Source: Streptococcus thermophilus
GTDB lineage: Bacteria; Bacillota; Bacilli; Lactobacillales; Streptococcaceae
Direction: 5' to 3'
Assembly: GCF_010120595.1 (NCBI RefSeq)
Contig: NZ_CP038020.1
Span: 1,178,001-1,242,000, forward strand
Length of the DNA: 64,000 nucleotides
The notes beneath the pieces are model-generated. The model saw only the letters and a program-made list of their open reading frames with translations, had not been told where the DNA came from and did no database searches. Both the position numbers and the translations under genes were made by a program. This document shows positions 47,749 through 60,114 of the stretch, piece after piece. Numbering within the stretch: position 1 is the first letter of the stretch; each line of letters starts with the position of its first letter.

Positions 47749-49596
47749 ATGACTAAACTTAGAGAAGACATCCGTAACGTTGCCATTATTGCCCACGTTG
47801 ACCACGGAAAAACAACACTTGTAGATGAATTGTTGAAACAATCACACACCCTTGATGAACGTATGGAACTTGATGAGCGTGCAATGGACTCAAACGATCT
47901 TGAAAAAGAACGTGGTATTACCATCCTTGCTAAGAATACAGCTGTTGCTTACAATGGTACTCGTATTAATATCATGGACACACCAGGGCACGCGGACTTT
48001 GGCGGAGAAGTTGAACGTATCATGAAAATGGTTGATGGTGTTGTTCTTGTCGTCGATGCTTATGAAGGGACAATGCCTCAAACACGTTTTGTATTGAAAA
48101 AAGCTCTTGAGCAAAATTTGACACCAATTGTTGTTGTCAACAAGATTGATAAACCCTCAGCTCGTCCTGAAGAAGTTGTTGATGAAGTCCTAGAGCTATT
48201 CATCGAACTGGGTGCAGATGATGATCAATTGGAATTCCCAGTTGTTTATGCATCAGCTATTAATGGAACATCATCATTGTCTGATAATCCTGCCGATCAA
48301 GAGCACACTATGGCTCCAATCTTCGACACTATTATAGATCACATCCCAGCTCCTGTAGATAACTCAGATGAGCCACTTCAATTCCAAGTGTCACTTCTTG
48401 ACTACAACGACTTTGTTGGACGTATTGGTATTGGACGTATCTTCCGTGGGACTGTAAAAGTTGGTGACCAAGTTACCCTTTCAAAACTTGATGGAACAAC
48501 TAAAAACTTCCGTGTTACGAAACTCTTTGGTTTCTTTGGCTTGGAGCGTCGTGAAATTGAAGAAGCCAAGGCTGGTGACTTGATTGCTATCTCGGGTATG
48601 GAAGATATCTTCGTCGGTGAAACAATCACACCAACTGATGCTGTTGAACCATTACCAGTTCTTCGTATTGATGAACCAACACTTCAAATGACTTTCTTGG
48701 CGAATAACTCACCATTTGCTGGTCGCGAAGGTAAACACGTGACATCACGTAAAGTCGAAGAGCGTCTTTTGGCTGAGTTGCAAACAGACGTTTCACTACG
48801 TGTTGAACCAACTGATTCACCAGATAAATGGACTGTCTCAGGCCGTGGTGAATTGCACTTGTCAATCCTTATCGAAACAATGCGTCGTGAAGGATATGAA
48901 CTTCAAGTGTCACGTCCAGAAGTTATCATCAAGGAAATTGATGGAGTGAAATGCGAACCATTTGAACGTGTTCAAATTGATACTCCAGAGGAGTACCAAG
49001 GCTCAATCATCCAAGCTCTTTCAGAACGTAAAGGTGACATGCTTGATATGCAAATGGTTGGTAACGGCCAAACACGCCTTATCTTCCTTGTGCCAGCTCG
49101 TGGACTTATCGGATTCTCTACTGAATTCTTGTCTATGACACGTGGTTACGGTATTATGAACCATACCTTTGATCAATATTTGCCGGTTGTTCCTGGTGAG
49201 ATTGGCGGACGTCACCGTGGTGCTCTCGTTTCTATCGATACAGGTAAAGCGACAACTTACTCAATTATGCGTATTGAAGAACGTGGTACTATCTTTGTTA
49301 ACCCAGGTACTGAAGTTTATGAAGGTATGATTGTCGGTGAGAATGCTCGTGAAAATGACCTTGGTGTTAACATTACTACAGCAAAACAAATGACAAACGT
49401 GCGTTCAGCTACTAAGGACCAGACGGCTGTTATCAAGACTCCACGTATATTGACACTTGAGGAATCACTTGAATTCTTGGATGATGATGAATACATGGAA
49501 GTAACACCTAAATCTATCCGCTTGCGTAAACAAATTTTGAATAAAGCAGAGCGTGATAAAGCTAATAAACGTAAGAAAAAAAGCAGCGGAAGCTGA
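47749..49596 (+). CDS. typA: Ribosome-associated GTPase TypA/BipA
   Basis: 615 residues. GTPase motifs: [10 protein letters not shown] (G1), RGITI (G2), [11 protein letters not shown] (G3), NKID (G4). EF-G-like domains II, III and V and the BipA-specific C-terminus ([14 protein letters not shown]) follow. It binds the ribosome and helps 50S assembly and translation under stress or cold. Strong codon conservation, full length. RBS AGAGGAAAAG. Confidence 0.96.
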   Translation: MTKLREDIRNVAIIAHVDHGKTTLVDELLKQSHTLDERMELDERAMDSNDLEKERGITILAKNTAVAYNGTRINIMDTPGHADFGGEVERIMKMVDGVVLVVDAYEGTMPQTRFVLKKALEQNLTPIVVVNKIDKPSARPEEVVDEVLELFIELGADDDQLEFPVVYASAINGTSSLSDNPADQEHTMAPIFDTIIDHIPAPVDNSDEPLQFQVSLLDYNDFVGRIGIGRIFRGTVKVGDQVTLSKLDGTTKNFRVTKLFGFFGLERREIEEAKAGDLIAISGMEDIFVGETITPTDAVEPLPVLRIDEPTLQMTFLANNSPFAGREGKHVTSRKVEERLLAELQTDVSLRVEPTDSPDKWTVSGRGELHLSILIETMRREGYELQVSRPEVIIKEIDGVKCEPFERVQIDTPEEYQGSIIQALSERKGDMLDMQMVGNGQTRLIFLVPARGLIGFSTEFLSMTRGYGIMNHTFDQYLPVVPGEIGGRHRGALVSIDTGKATTYSIMRIEERGTIFVNPGTEVYEGMIVGENARENDLGVNITTAKQMTNVRSATKDQTAVIKTPRILTLEESLEFLDDDEYMEVTPKSIRLRKQILNKAERDKANKRKKKSSGS

Positions 49597-49619
49597 GTAA
49601 TTTTTAGAGAGGAGAAGAG

Positions 49620-49892
49620 ATGTTTTATCTGATTGTTGCTATATTGATTGCTTCATTCTATTTCTTTATTGCACCAAAGTCGGTTAAAAACACTATGAAT
49701 CTTCTCTTTGTCATGGCTACCTTAGCATTGCTCTTGCTTTTAGCAGTGTTATCAATCATTAAATTCTTCAGTTTACCTGGTGAGTTCTTTGTCACGGTAG
49801 GAATGTTTACATTGAGTTATTTCACCTTGAAAGATATTTTCGGCATGTCAGAGCCCAATCGTGATAAAGCTCAACAAGGCGAAAATAAGTAG
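49620..49892 (+). CDS. DUF3165 family small membrane protein
   Basis: 90 residues with two to three membrane spans (FYLIVAILIASFYFFIAP, LLFVMATLALLLLLAVLSII, FVTVGMFTLSYFTL) and a charged C-terminus. It matches the streptococcal DUF3165 family of unknown function. GAGGAG precedes the ATG 23 bp after typA, so it is likely co-transcribed with typA. A terminator follows. Confidence 0.85.
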   Translation: MFYLIVAILIASFYFFIAPKSVKNTMNLLFVMATLALLLLLAVLSIIKFFSLPGEFFVTVGMFTLSYFTLKDIFGMSEPNRDKAQQGENK

Positions 49893-49910
49893 CATGATAT
49901 TAAAGTCAAT

Positions 49911-49930
49911 CTGTTAGATTGGCTTTTTTC
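49911..49930 (+). terminator. typA-DUF3165 terminator
   Basis: GTCAATCT / AGATTGGC stem with a tight GTT loop and six T. Confidence 0.85.
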
Positions 49931-50014
49931 TGTAACTAGAAAATACTACTCCTTGAAATAGCTTGTGATAAAGGGTAAAATGATTATGATACAATTTGAG
50001 AGAATGGACGAATT

Positions 50015-51367
50015 ATGAAATCAATAACACAATTGGAAAATAAAAAAGTTTTAGTCCTTGGTTTGGCTAAATCTGGTGAAGCAGCGGCTCGTCTTTTGGC
50101 TAAGCTAGGAGCTATTGTTACTGTTAATGATGGAAAAGCATTTGAGGAAAACCCATCGGCTCAATCACTTCTTGAAGAAGGCATTAAGGTTGTTTGTGGT
50201 GGACATCCTCTTGAACTTTTGGATGAAAATTTTGAATTAATGGTCAAGAATCCTGGGATTCGGTATGATAATCCAATGGTAGCTCGTGCGCTTGAAAAAG
50301 AAATTCCAGTTTGGACTGAAGTTGAATTGGCTTACCTAGTCTCTGAAGCACCAATTATCGGTATTACAGGCTCAAACGGTAAGACAACCACAACAACTAT
50401 GATTGCTGATGTTTTAAATCATGGTGGAAAGTCAGGTGTCTTGTCTGGAAATATTGGTTTCCCTGCATCAGAAGTAGCGCAATCAGTGACAAATCAGGAT
50501 ACTTTGGTCATGGAGTTGTCTTCTTTCCAATTAATGGGAATTGAGAGTTTCCATCCACATATTGCTGTGATTACGAACTTGATGCCGACGCATATTGACT
50601 ATCATGGTAGCTTTGAAGAATACGTAGCTGCCAAATGGAATATTCAAAACGAAATGACATCAGACGATTTTATTATTTTAAACTTTAATCAAGATTTGGC
50701 TAAAGAGTTGGCTACGCAAACAAATGCACAAGTCGTTCCCTTCTCAACTGTGGAAAAAGTAGATGGTGCTTATCTGGAAAATGGTGGCCTCTACTTCAAA
50801 GGTGAATTGCTAATGCATGCTGATGAACTTGGAGTTCCAGGAAGTCACAATGTTGAAAATGCCTTAGCGACAATTGCTGTAGCAAAATTGTCAGGTGTTT
50901 CAAACCAGGCAATTAAAGAAACTCTCTCAAGTTTTGGTGGGGTTAAACACCGTCTTCAATTTGTTGATACGATTGATGATGTAAAATTCTATAATGATAG
51001 TAAGTCAACAAATATTTTAGCGACACAAAAAGCACTTTCTGGCTTTGATAATAGTAAAGTCATTTTGATTGCCGGTGGTTTGGACCGTGGTAATGAATTT
51101 GATGAACTCATTCCTGATATTACTGGACTTAAGAAAATGGTAATTTTGGGAGAATCAGCTCCTCGTGTCAAACGTGCTGCAGACAAAGCTGGTGTAACCT
51201 ATCTGGATGCCAAAGATGTGGCTGATGCGACACGCATTGCCTTTGAACAAGCTAGTGCAGGTGATGTTGTCTTGTTGAGTCCTGCTAACGCGAGTTGGGA
51301 TATGTACAAGAATTTCGAAGTGCGTGGTGATGAATTTATCACAACTGTTGAGCGATTGAAGGGATAG
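50015..51367 (+). CDS. murD: UDP-N-acetylmuramoylalanine-D-glutamate ligase
   Basis: 450 residues. Rossmann-like N-terminus ([17 protein letters not shown]), ATP loop [14 protein letters not shown], and the C-terminal [17 protein letters not shown] signature. It adds D-glutamate to UDP-MurNAc-L-Ala in the cytoplasmic phase of peptidoglycan synthesis. First gene of the murD-murG-divIB unit; murG starts 3 bp after its stop. Confidence 0.97.
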   Translation: MKSITQLENKKVLVLGLAKSGEAAARLLAKLGAIVTVNDGKAFEENPSAQSLLEEGIKVVCGGHPLELLDENFELMVKNPGIRYDNPMVARALEKEIPVWTEVELAYLVSEAPIIGITGSNGKTTTTTMIADVLNHGGKSGVLSGNIGFPASEVAQSVTNQDTLVMELSSFQLMGIESFHPHIAVITNLMPTHIDYHGSFEEYVAAKWNIQNEMTSDDFIILNFNQDLAKELATQTNAQVVPFSTVEKVDGAYLENGGLYFKGELLMHADELGVPGSHNVENALATIAVAKLSGVSNQAIKETLSSFGGVKHRLQFVDTIDDVKFYNDSKSTNILATQKALSGFDNSKVILIAGGLDRGNEFDELIPDITGLKKMVILGESAPRVKRAADKAGVTYLDAKDVADATRIAFEQASAGDVVLLSPANASWDMYKNFEVRGDEFITTVERLKG

Positions 51368-51370
51368 GCT

Positions 51371-52441
51371 ATGGCAAAATCGAAAAAGATTGTTTTTACT
51401 GGTGGAGGGACAGTTGGACATGTGACTTTAAATCTTATCTTAATTCCAAAGTTTCTAAAAGATGGATGGGAAGTGCACTATATCGGTGATAAACATGGTA
51501 TTGAACACGAACAAATTGATAAGTCTGGTCTAGATGTAACCTTCCATAGTATCGCTACAGGTAAACTACGTCGTTATTTTTCATGGCAAAACATGTTGGA
51601 TGTCTTTAAAGTTGGTTGGGGAATTCTACAGTCAATTGCAATTATTGCTAAGATTCGTCCCCAAGCACTCTTTTCAAAAGGCGGATTTGTATCTGTACCG
51701 CCAGTTATCGCGTCTAAATTATTAAGAGTCCCTGTATATGTTCACGAGTCTGATTTGTCTATGGGCTTAGCCAATAAAATCGCATACAAGTTTGCAACTA
51801 CTATGTTTACGACTTTTGAACAATCAAAAACTTTGGTGAAGACACGGCATGTTGGTGCTATTACTAAGGTGGGTATGACAAGGTTTGATAATTCAGATCA
51901 ACTAGATAAGATTAAAGAACAGTTTGATGAGAAACTAAAAACGGTCCTTTTTATTGGGGGATCAGCTGGTGCAAAGGTGTTTAATGATTTTATTAGCAAA
52001 ACTCCAGAACTGATTGAGAACTATAATATCATCAATATATCTGGGGATTCCTCATTAAATACCCTGGAGCGTCATCTTTATAGAGTTGATTATGTGACAG
52101 ATTTGTACCAACCTCTTATGGATATGGCGGATTTAGTTGTAACTCGTGGTGGTTCAAATACTATTTTTGAATTGTTGGCTATGAAAAAACTTCATTTAAT
52201 CGTTCCTCTAGGAAAAGAAGCTAGCCGTGGGGACCAGCTTGAAAATGCTGACTATTTTGAAAGAAAGGGTTACGCTCGTCAATTGCAGGAACCGGAATTA
52301 AGTTGGGAGACATTAAAACACGAGCTCGAACAACTTGTTGAACATGCAGAGACTTACAAAGAAGCTATAGCTAAATCTGAGGAAATCACTTCTCCTGATG
52401 ATTTTTATAACCTATTAGTGACTAGTATTTCAAATAAATAA
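51371..52441 (+). CDS. murG: MurG, lipid II synthase (GlcNAc transferase)
   Basis: 356 residues. N-terminal glycine-rich loop [14 protein letters not shown] (a streptococcal variant of GGTGGH), acceptor segment [28 protein letters not shown], and the UDP-GlcNAc site [14 protein letters not shown]. It converts lipid I to lipid II on the inner membrane face. Between murD and divIB with very short gaps. Confidence 0.97.
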   Translation: MAKSKKIVFTGGGTVGHVTLNLILIPKFLKDGWEVHYIGDKHGIEHEQIDKSGLDVTFHSIATGKLRRYFSWQNMLDVFKVGWGILQSIAIIAKIRPQALFSKGGFVSVPPVIASKLLRVPVYVHESDLSMGLANKIAYKFATTMFTTFEQSKTLVKTRHVGAITKVGMTRFDNSDQLDKIKEQFDEKLKTVLFIGGSAGAKVFNDFISKTPELIENYNIINISGDSSLNTLERHLYRVDYVTDLYQPLMDMADLVVTRGGSNTIFELLAMKKLHLIVPLGKEASRGDQLENADYFERKGYARQLQEPELSWETLKHELEQLVEHAETYKEAIAKSEEITSPDDFYNLLVTSISNK

Positions 52442-52450
52442 AGGAATTTC

Positions 52451-53575
52451 ATGGCAAAAAAGGATCAAAAATCACAAGAAAAAAAAGTTCTGACGGAGTG
52501 GCAGAAGCGAAATCTAGAATTTTTGAGAAAACAAGAAACCAAAGATTCAGAAGAGATGACTAACAAAACAGGCGTTCATCCAGAAAAAGCCACATCTCAG
52601 GAGAACAAAATACCGGTAAAAAAAAAGGTCAAGAAGAAAAAAAGAAAAAAAGTCAATACGACTAGCAACATTCCAATTGCACAACAAAATCTTGCAGGGC
52701 TTGTTATTTTTATAGCTGTGATTTTAATCGTATTTTCACTCTTCTTTATCTCGCCTTGGTCTAAGCAAAAGATTCTTACAGTATCAGGAACAAAAAATGC
52801 TCTACCGGAAGATGTGAAAGTTGCAAGTGGTATTCTTGATACAGATTATATTACTCACGTTTTTTTCAACCAAGAAGAGATTGCATCAACTGTTGAAAAA
52901 ACCAACGTTTGGGTTAAAAAGGCTACGGTAACTTATAGTTTTCCAAATCAATTTAATATTGCAGTGAAAGAATATCCAATCGTGGCTTATCGTCAAACAT
53001 CAAATGGATATGTTTCTATTCTTGAAAGTGGTAAGACTGGAGGGACTGTTTCAATAGGAAAACTACCAGATAAATTTATCACTTTAAAGATGGATGATGA
53101 AAAGAAAATTGAAGATTTAGTAAAAGAGTTGCATAAACTTGATAGTAAAATCAAGAATAATATTCAAATTATTAATTTAACGCCTACAAAAGCAACTACA
53201 GATTTGTTGACAATTGAGTTATATGATGGAAATTCTATTCGCGTTCCCCTCTCTCAATTAACGACTAAGTTACCTTATTACGAGAAAATTAAGAGTAAGC
53301 TTTCAAATGGATGTATTGTAGATATGGAGGTTGGCCTCTATACAACAACTCCTGAAGTAGAAGCATCAAAAACTGATAAGGATAGAAAGAAAGATAAAAG
53401 CAAGACAGATAAGAAGGAAGACAAAGAAATTTCTGACGAGGGTCAGGAAACAACGACACTAACTGAACAAAATACTGAGGAAGAAGCTAATGCTGAAAAT
53501 TCAGATATTCAGGGAGTAGGAAAACCGACTGTTAATCAAGATAAAACTCTTCAACCTTCCCCCAGTCAAGGCTAA
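52451..53575 (+). CDS. divIB: Cell division protein DivIB/FtsQ
   Basis: 374 residues. A long basic cytoplasmic N-terminus rich in Lys/Glu, a single span (LAGLVIFIAVILIVFSLFFI, about 78-97), a POTRA domain (ILTVSGTKNALPEDV), the beta domain with FPNQFNIAVKEYPIVAYRQ and a low-complexity acidic tail. Membrane scaffold of the divisome with FtsL/DivIC. Ends the murD-murG-divIB operon with a strong terminator. Confidence 0.94.
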   Translation: MAKKDQKSQEKKVLTEWQKRNLEFLRKQETKDSEEMTNKTGVHPEKATSQENKIPVKKKVKKKKRKKVNTTSNIPIAQQNLAGLVIFIAVILIVFSLFFISPWSKQKILTVSGTKNALPEDVKVASGILDTDYITHVFFNQEEIASTVEKTNVWVKKATVTYSFPNQFNIAVKEYPIVAYRQTSNGYVSILESGKTGGTVSIGKLPDKFITLKMDDEKKIEDLVKELHKLDSKIKNNIQIINLTPTKATTDLLTIELYDGNSIRVPLSQLTTKLPYYEKIKSKLSNGCIVDMEVGLYTTTPEVEASKTDKDRKKDKSKTDKKEDKEISDEGQETTTLTEQNTEEEANAENSDIQGVGKPTVNQDKTLQPSPSQG

Positions 53576-53588
53576 TATTGAATAATAA

Positions 53589-53620
53589 AAACGTAAAATG
53601 CTGACATTTTACGTTTTTTT
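53589..53620 (+). terminator. murD-murG-divIB terminator
   Basis: AAACGTAAAATG / CATTTTACGTTT 12-bp perfect stem, CTGA loop, T-run. Confidence 0.92.
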
Positions 53621-53699
53621 ATGGTACAATAGTGTCTGAATAATTCTGTATTTATACAGTTTACAAAGATATTGAATGGAAAGATTGAGAGGTCAGTGA

Positions 53700-55076
53700 A
53701 TGGCTAGAGATGGCTTTTTTACAGGATTAGATATAGGAACTAGCTCGATTAAGGTTCTTGTTGCTGAGTTTATTGATGGATCAATGAATGTCATCGGAGT
53801 AAGTAATGTTAAGAGTTCTGGTGTGAAAGATGGCATCATTGTTGATATTGACGCTGCAGCAAAATCAATCAAAACAGCTATTGAGCAAGCAGAAGAAAAA
53901 GCCGGTATTGTGATTGAACAAGTGAATGTTGGGCTTCCAGCCAATCTTCTTCAAATTGAGCCTACACAAGGTATGATTCCTGTAACAAGTGAATCAAAAG
54001 AAATCAAAGATGAAGATGTTGAAAGTGTTGTTCGCTCAGCCTTGACTAAGAGTATTACACCTGAGCGTGAGGTTATCTCACTAGTTCCTGAAGAATTTAT
54101 CGTTGATGGTTTTCAAGGGATTCATGATCCTCGTGGAATGATGGGGATTCGTCTTGAGATGAGAGGCCTCATTTATACAGGACCAACAACAATTCTTCAC
54201 AATATTCGTAAGACAGTTGAGCGTGCAGGTATTCAGGTTGAGAATATTATCATCTCTCCTCTTGCAATGACTCGTGCTGTCTTGAATGAAGGTGAGCGTG
54301 AATTTGGTGCTACTGTTATTGATATGGGTGGTGGTCAAACGACTGTTGCAACCATGCGTGCTCAAGAACTTCAGTTTACCAATATTTACCCTGAGGGTGG
54401 CGAATATATCACCAAGGATATTTCAAAAGTCTTAAAAACATCTATGCAAATTGCAGAAGCACTTAAGTTTAATTTTGGTAATGCTGACATTGAAGAAGCA
54501 AGTGAAACTGAAACTGTTCAGGTAGAGGTTGTAGGTGAAAATTCACCTGTTGAAATCACTGAGAAATACCTTGCTGAAATTATCTCAGCTCGTGTGAAGC
54601 ATATCTTGGATAGAGTTAAACAAGACTTGACACGAGGTCGCCTACTTGATTTGCCTGGTGGCATTGTCCTTGTAGGTGGAACAGCCATCATGCCAGGTGT
54701 AGTTGAAGTTGCTCAGGAAATTTTTGAGACAAATGTGAAACTTTATATACCTAATCAAGTTGGCATCCGTAATCCAATGTTTGCAAATGTAATTAGTCTT
54801 GTTGAGTATGTTGGTCTCCTTACAGAAGTTGATATTATTGCTCAGCAAGCTGTGTGTGGTGAAGAGTATCTTCGTCGTAAACCTATCGACAATGAGGCGC
54901 CTACCTTGAGTTTTGATAGAACTCATACTCCAGCACCTCGAGTGACGCCACAACCAAATCGTATTCCAGTTGAGAATACCGTCGAGGTACCTCAACCGGT
55001 TGATGGAGAAAATCATGAACAAAAACAAAAACTTGGAGATCGTGTTCGTGGAATCTTCGGAAGTATGTTTGATTAA
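53700..55076 (+). CDS. ftsA: Cell division protein FtsA
   Basis: 458 residues, actin-like ATPase: phosphate loops in FTGLDIGTSSIKVLVAEF and TVIDMGGGQTTVATM, adenosine loop VLVGGTAIMPGV. The C-terminus GDRVRGIFGSMFD is the amphipathic helix that tethers the protein to the membrane. It anchors FtsZ and recruits the divisome. An extended -10 (TGGTACAAT, about 53622-53630) after the divIB terminator starts the ftsA-to-divIVA operon. Confidence 0.97.
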   Translation: MARDGFFTGLDIGTSSIKVLVAEFIDGSMNVIGVSNVKSSGVKDGIIVDIDAAAKSIKTAIEQAEEKAGIVIEQVNVGLPANLLQIEPTQGMIPVTSESKEIKDEDVESVVRSALTKSITPEREVISLVPEEFIVDGFQGIHDPRGMMGIRLEMRGLIYTGPTTILHNIRKTVERAGIQVENIIISPLAMTRAVLNEGEREFGATVIDMGGGQTTVATMRAQELQFTNIYPEGGEYITKDISKVLKTSMQIAEALKFNFGNADIEEASETETVQVEVVGENSPVEITEKYLAEIISARVKHILDRVKQDLTRGRLLDLPGGIVLVGGTAIMPGVVEVAQEIFETNVKLYIPNQVGIRNPMFANVISLVEYVGLLTEVDIIAQQAVCGEEYLRRKPIDNEAPTLSFDRTHTPAPRVTPQPNRIPVENTVEVPQPVDGENHEQKQKLGDRVRGIFGSMFD

Positions 55077-55089
55077 TTGAATCTAGTAA

Positions 55090-56427
<1,338 letters not shown>

Positions 56428-56429
56428 TA

Positions 56430-57113
56430 ATGACTATAGAAGAAAATAAAAATGATGTTTATCAGGCGGTGAAGAGAGCATGTGAAAAAGCTAATCGCTC
56501 TAGCGAAGAAGTCAATATAATTGCCGTAACTAAGTATGTTTCAAGTAAAATCGCTGAAGAATTGGTTGAAACGGGAATTAAACACATTGCTGAAAACCGT
56601 GTTGATAAATTTTTAGATAAGTATCAGGCGTTAAAAAAATATGATTTGACATGGCACCTTATTGGTAGCCTACAACGTCGAAAAGTAAAGGATGTTATTA
56701 ATTTAGTTGATTATTTTCATGCTTTGGATTCTGTTAAATTGGCAGAGGAAATTCAAAAGCGTGCGGATCATACCATTAATTGCTTCCTCCAAGTTAATGT
56801 TTCAGGTGAGGAGTCGAAACATGGTTTTTCACCTGAAGAACTTGACACTGTTCTAAATCAAATTAAAAATCTTGATAAAATTTGTATAGTAGGGCTAATG
56901 ACTATGGCTCCAATTGATGCGAATACTCAAGAACTTGATAAGATTTTTGCTGAGACAAATGAACTTAGACAATCAATTCAAGATAAAAAACTAAAGAATG
57001 TTCCTTGTGATCAACTAAGCATGGGTATGAGTCGAGACTATGACATGGCTATTCAGAATGGATCAACCTTTGTTAGAATAGGCAGTGCATTCTTTAAAGA
57101 GAACGGAGAATAA
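56430..57113 (+). CDS. ylmE: YggS/YlmE-family pyridoxal-phosphate homeostasis protein
   Basis: 227 residues, alanine racemase-like TIM barrel without the second domain: [16 protein letters not shown] with the PLP lysine, [26 protein letters not shown], and [23 protein letters not shown]. The family buffers PLP and affects amino-acid pools. Starts 2 bp after ftsZ, so translation is coupled. Confidence 0.94.
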
Positions 57114-57117
57114 CCTT

Positions 57118-57687
57118 ATGGCAATAAAAGATGCAATTGAAAAAATTGTTTCATATTTTGATGCCGACGAAGTAACAGATCATGAAGATGTTGCTAAAGA
57201 ACGTCCAGTTAAAGTACAGAAAACTGAGCAGACACCACCTCAACAGCAACGTAAACCTGAGCGTCCTCAGGAAACAGTCCCTCCTCGTCGCCAACATATC
57301 AAATCAGACGTACAGAAAACTCAAGTCCTTCGTAGTTTACCTTTGAGTCGATCACAAGTTAATCAGGGATCCCAACAAATGAATACAACTAAAACTACTA
57401 TTGCAATTAAATATCCTAAAAAATATGAAGATGCTCAAGAAATTGTAGAACTTTTGATTGAAAATGAATGTGTTTTAATTGATTTTCAATATATGTTAGA
57501 AGCACAAGCTCGTCGTTGTTTAGATTTTATTGATGGTGCTAGCAAGGTACTTACAGGAAACTTACAAAAAGTTGGTTCTTCCATGTACTTGCTCACACCA
57601 ATCAACGTTGTTGTTGACATCGAAGAGATTAGTTTGAGTCATGGAAATCAAGAATCTACTTTTGACTTCGACATGAAGAGACGTTAA
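57118..57687 (+). CDS. sepF: Cell division protein SepF
   Basis: 189 residues from ATG 57118. N-terminal membrane-binding amphipathic helix ([14 protein letters not shown]), a Pro/Gln/Arg-rich linker, then the SepF domain ([39 protein letters not shown]). It polymerises into rings that tether and bundle FtsZ. Four bp after ylmE, with ACGGAG upstream. Confidence 0.95.
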
Positions 57688-57690
57688 GCC

Positions 57691-57948
57691 ATGTTTGTAT
57701 TACTATATGTTATTTGGGCACGTGTTGTTAACTTGGTAGAGATACTCCTTGTAATCTATGCTTTGTTATCTTGGTTTCCAGGAGCTTATGATACAGCTCT
57801 TGGGAAGACTATTAGACAAATTGTTCAGCCAATTCTTGCACCATTTCGTAGGCTGAATTTGGTTTTTGCTGGTATTGATTTTTCAATTATCGCAATTATA
57901 CTTTTGTTAAATTTCTCTCTTAGTATTCTTAAGGTTGTCCTATTTTGA
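57691..57948 (+). CDS. ylmG: YggT/YlmG family membrane protein
   Basis: 85 residues, two membrane spans; LVEILLVIYALLSWFPGAYD and PILAPFRRLNLVFAGIDFS are the YggT signature. Associated with septum or nucleoid organisation and osmotic response, exact role unknown. Three bp after sepF; its TGA overlaps the ylmH ATG by one base. Confidence 0.92.
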   Translation: MFVLLYVIWARVVNLVEILLVIYALLSWFPGAYDTALGKTIRQIVQPILAPFRRLNLVFAGIDFSIIAIILLLNFSLSILKVVLF

Positions 57949-58748
57949 TGTTTGAAGCAAAAAATATTGAACAACATTACTCGTTAGAAGAACGTCTTTT
58001 TTTAGAAAAGGTTAGGGGATTTTGTCAATTAGTTGAAGATCGGTATAGCCCATATTTGACTGATTTCTTAAATCCTCGTGAAATCCAGATTGTCAAAGAT
58101 TTAGCAAATTACTATAATTTAAAATTCTTTGTAAGTTCAACTTTTGATAACGAAGAGTATGGAAGAGTGATTCTTGCTCCGGATTATTATGAGCTTGATG
58201 AAGATGACTTTGAAATTAAACGATTAGAGATTTCTTATGCTAGACAATTTAATAAATTGACACATCCCAAAATTTTAGGCGCACTGCTTAATCAACTTGG
58301 TCTTGAACGTCAAGTATTTGGAGATGTTATTCTTGATGAAGAAGGCCGAGTTCAATTTAACATTGCTTCTCATCTAGCAAGCTATGCAATAATGACTATT
58401 ACTAAAATCGGTAGGGTTTCGGTTACGCTTAGAGAAGTAAGTAAAGATAATTGGATTTCCAATCAAGAAAAATATTCTCAATCTTTTGTCTTGCTTTCTA
58501 GTATGCGTCTTGATAATGTGTTATCTACAGTATTAAAAACATCGCGTTCAAATGCTTTAAAGCTAATTGCTTCAGGCAAAATCAAACTTAATTATAGGCA
58601 AATTGAGAAATCTGATCAGATAATATCTATTGGTGATATGATTTCAGTTAGAGGTTTTGGCCGATTTCGTCTAGGGCAACAAGAAGGAATTTCTAAATCA
58701 GGAAAAGCCAAGGTCGTCATCGACAGTCTTCTAAGACGACAAAAGTAG
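57948..58748 (+). CDS. ylmH: YlmH, S4-domain RNA-binding protein
   Basis: 266 residues. A two-part N-terminal domain (FFVSSTFDNEEYGRVILAPD) and a C-terminal S4 RNA-binding domain (LDNVLSTVLKTSRSNALKLI, SVRGFGRFRLG). Recent work on Bacillus links YlmH to rescue of stalled 50S-peptidyl-tRNA complexes. Overlaps ylmG by one base; part of the ftsA operon. Confidence 0.93.
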   Translation: MFEAKNIEQHYSLEERLFLEKVRGFCQLVEDRYSPYLTDFLNPREIQIVKDLANYYNLKFFVSSTFDNEEYGRVILAPDYYELDEDDFEIKRLEISYARQFNKLTHPKILGALLNQLGLERQVFGDVILDEEGRVQFNIASHLASYAIMTITKIGRVSVTLREVSKDNWISNQEKYSQSFVLLSSMRLDNVLSTVLKTSRSNALKLIASGKIKLNYRQIEKSDQIISIGDMISVRGFGRFRLGQQEGISKSGKAKVVIDSLLRRQK

Positions 58749-58800
58749 GTATTTAATTTAAAAGCATCAGAGATGCTAATGAAACTTGAGGAGATCTGTA

Positions 58801-58992
58801 ATGACAATTATAGTTCTTGATATTATCGAAAAATAGTTTACAACTAAATTTTGTGGATATAATGAACAAGAAGTAGATGATTTTCTCGATATTATTGTAG
58901 ATGGTTATGAAGATTTAGTTCATTGAAATCGTGAACTTGTTGCTCATGTAAAAGAACTTGAAGAAATGGTAAAAAATAAAGGAGGCCTGTAA
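58801..58992 (+). pseudogene. Decayed partial duplicate of divIVA (5' end)
   Basis: Reads TIIVLDIIEK, TAG, FTTKFCGYNEQEVDDFLDII, VDGYEDLVH, TGA, NRELVAHVKELEEM and stops at TAA 58990-58992, which overlaps the ATG of intact divIVA. Codon by codon it parallels the first ~55 codons of divIVA (ALDIKDKQFTTKFRGYNEQE...) with many substitutions, so it is an older, degenerate tandem copy. Its ribosome-binding site (GAGGAG) is retained. Confidence 0.88.
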
Positions 58993-59867
58993 TGGCAATC
59001 ACAGCACTTGATATTAAAGATAAACAGTTTACCACTAAATTTCGTGGATACAATGAACAAGAAGTAGATGAATTTCTTGATATTATCATAGATGATTATG
59101 AAGATTTAGTTCGTGACAATCGTGAACTTACTACTCGTGTAAAAGAGCTTGAAGAAAAATTGGCTTATTTTGATGAAATGAAAGAATCATTGAGCCAGTC
59201 AGTTATCTTGGCTCAAGAAACAGCTGAAAAAGTTAAAGCTTCAGCAGCAGATGAATCAGCTAACTTGATTAACAAAGCCAACTTTAATGCGACACGCTTG
59301 ATCGAAGAAGCTAAATCTAAGGCATCTGAAATTCTTCGTGATGCTACAGATGAAGCAAAACGTGTTGCTATTGAAACTGAAGAGCTTAAACGTCAAAGTC
59401 GTGTTTTTCACCAACGTCTTTTGGCTGCAGTTGAAGGTCAACTTAGCTTAGCAAGTGCTCCAGAGTGGGAGGAATTGTTGCAACCAACAGCTATTTATCT
59501 GCAAAACTCAGATGTTGCCTTTAAAGAAGTTGTTGAAAAAGTGCTGGATGAACATATTCCAGATTCAAACGATGCCGCTTCATTCGATGCGACTCGTCAA
59601 TTCACTCCTGACGAAATGGCTGAACTTCAACGTCGCGCTGCTGAAAGCAATAAACAAGTTAAAGATTTCTCTAATTCAGATGTTGACGAAACAAATGATA
59701 TTACTTCAACTCCAGTATATTTTGGTATTGAAGATTCATTCGAAAGTGAAGTAGCTAATTTTCCAATTTCTGCACCTGTAGACGAGGACAATGATTCGGA
59801 ACAAGAAGCAACTGTTGAAAAAGATCTTAATGAAACACAAACTTTTAAATTAAATATTAGCGAATAA
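58992..59867 (+). CDS. divIVA: DivIVA, septal/polar scaffold protein
   Basis: 291 residues. The lipid-binding N-terminus AITALDIKDKQFTTKFRGYN and following EQEVDEFLDIIIDDYEDL are diagnostic; a long coiled coil and an acidic C-terminus follow. It binds curved membrane at the septum and organises peripheral growth in streptococci. GGAGG precedes the ATG, lying inside the end of the upstream pseudo-copy. Last gene of the division operon before the ileS T-box. Confidence 0.96.
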   Translation: MAITALDIKDKQFTTKFRGYNEQEVDEFLDIIIDDYEDLVRDNRELTTRVKELEEKLAYFDEMKESLSQSVILAQETAEKVKASAADESANLINKANFNATRLIEEAKSKASEILRDATDEAKRVAIETEELKRQSRVFHQRLLAAVEGQLSLASAPEWEELLQPTAIYLQNSDVAFKEVVEKVLDEHIPDSNDAASFDATRQFTPDEMAELQRRAAESNKQVKDFSNSDVDETNDITSTPVYFGIEDSFESEVANFPISAPVDEDNDSEQEATVEKDLNETQTFKLNISE

Positions 59868-59889
59868 GAAAAATAAAACTTTCCAAATA

Positions 59890-60090
59890 TATTAACAGCG
59901 AGTGGGAGATGGTGTGAGTCCTACATTCCCTATTTGGGTAGTTATCATTTTCTAGCGTTCTAGCTGAATTAAGTAAGCTAGAAGGATGGTCCTCCTTACG
60001 GACATTTGAGGGAGCAATGTTACTTGCTCTAAACTAAGGTGGTACCACGAGCTTTCGTCCTTTTTTGATGAAGGCTCTTTTTATTTAGTA
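59890..60090 (+). promoter_or_regulatory. Ile-specific T-box riboswitch of ileS
   Basis: Stem I with the AG bulge (GAGTGGGAGATGGTG), a candidate ATC specifier at 59944-59946, and the conserved T-box AAGGTGGTACCACG (60036-60049), followed by a terminator (GAGCTTTCGTC / GATGAAGGCTC then T-run, about 60049-60085). Uncharged tRNA-Ile stabilises the antiterminator and turns on ileS. Confidence 0.93.
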
Positions 60091-60114
60091 TAAAAAAATT
60101 AAAGAGGAGATATA

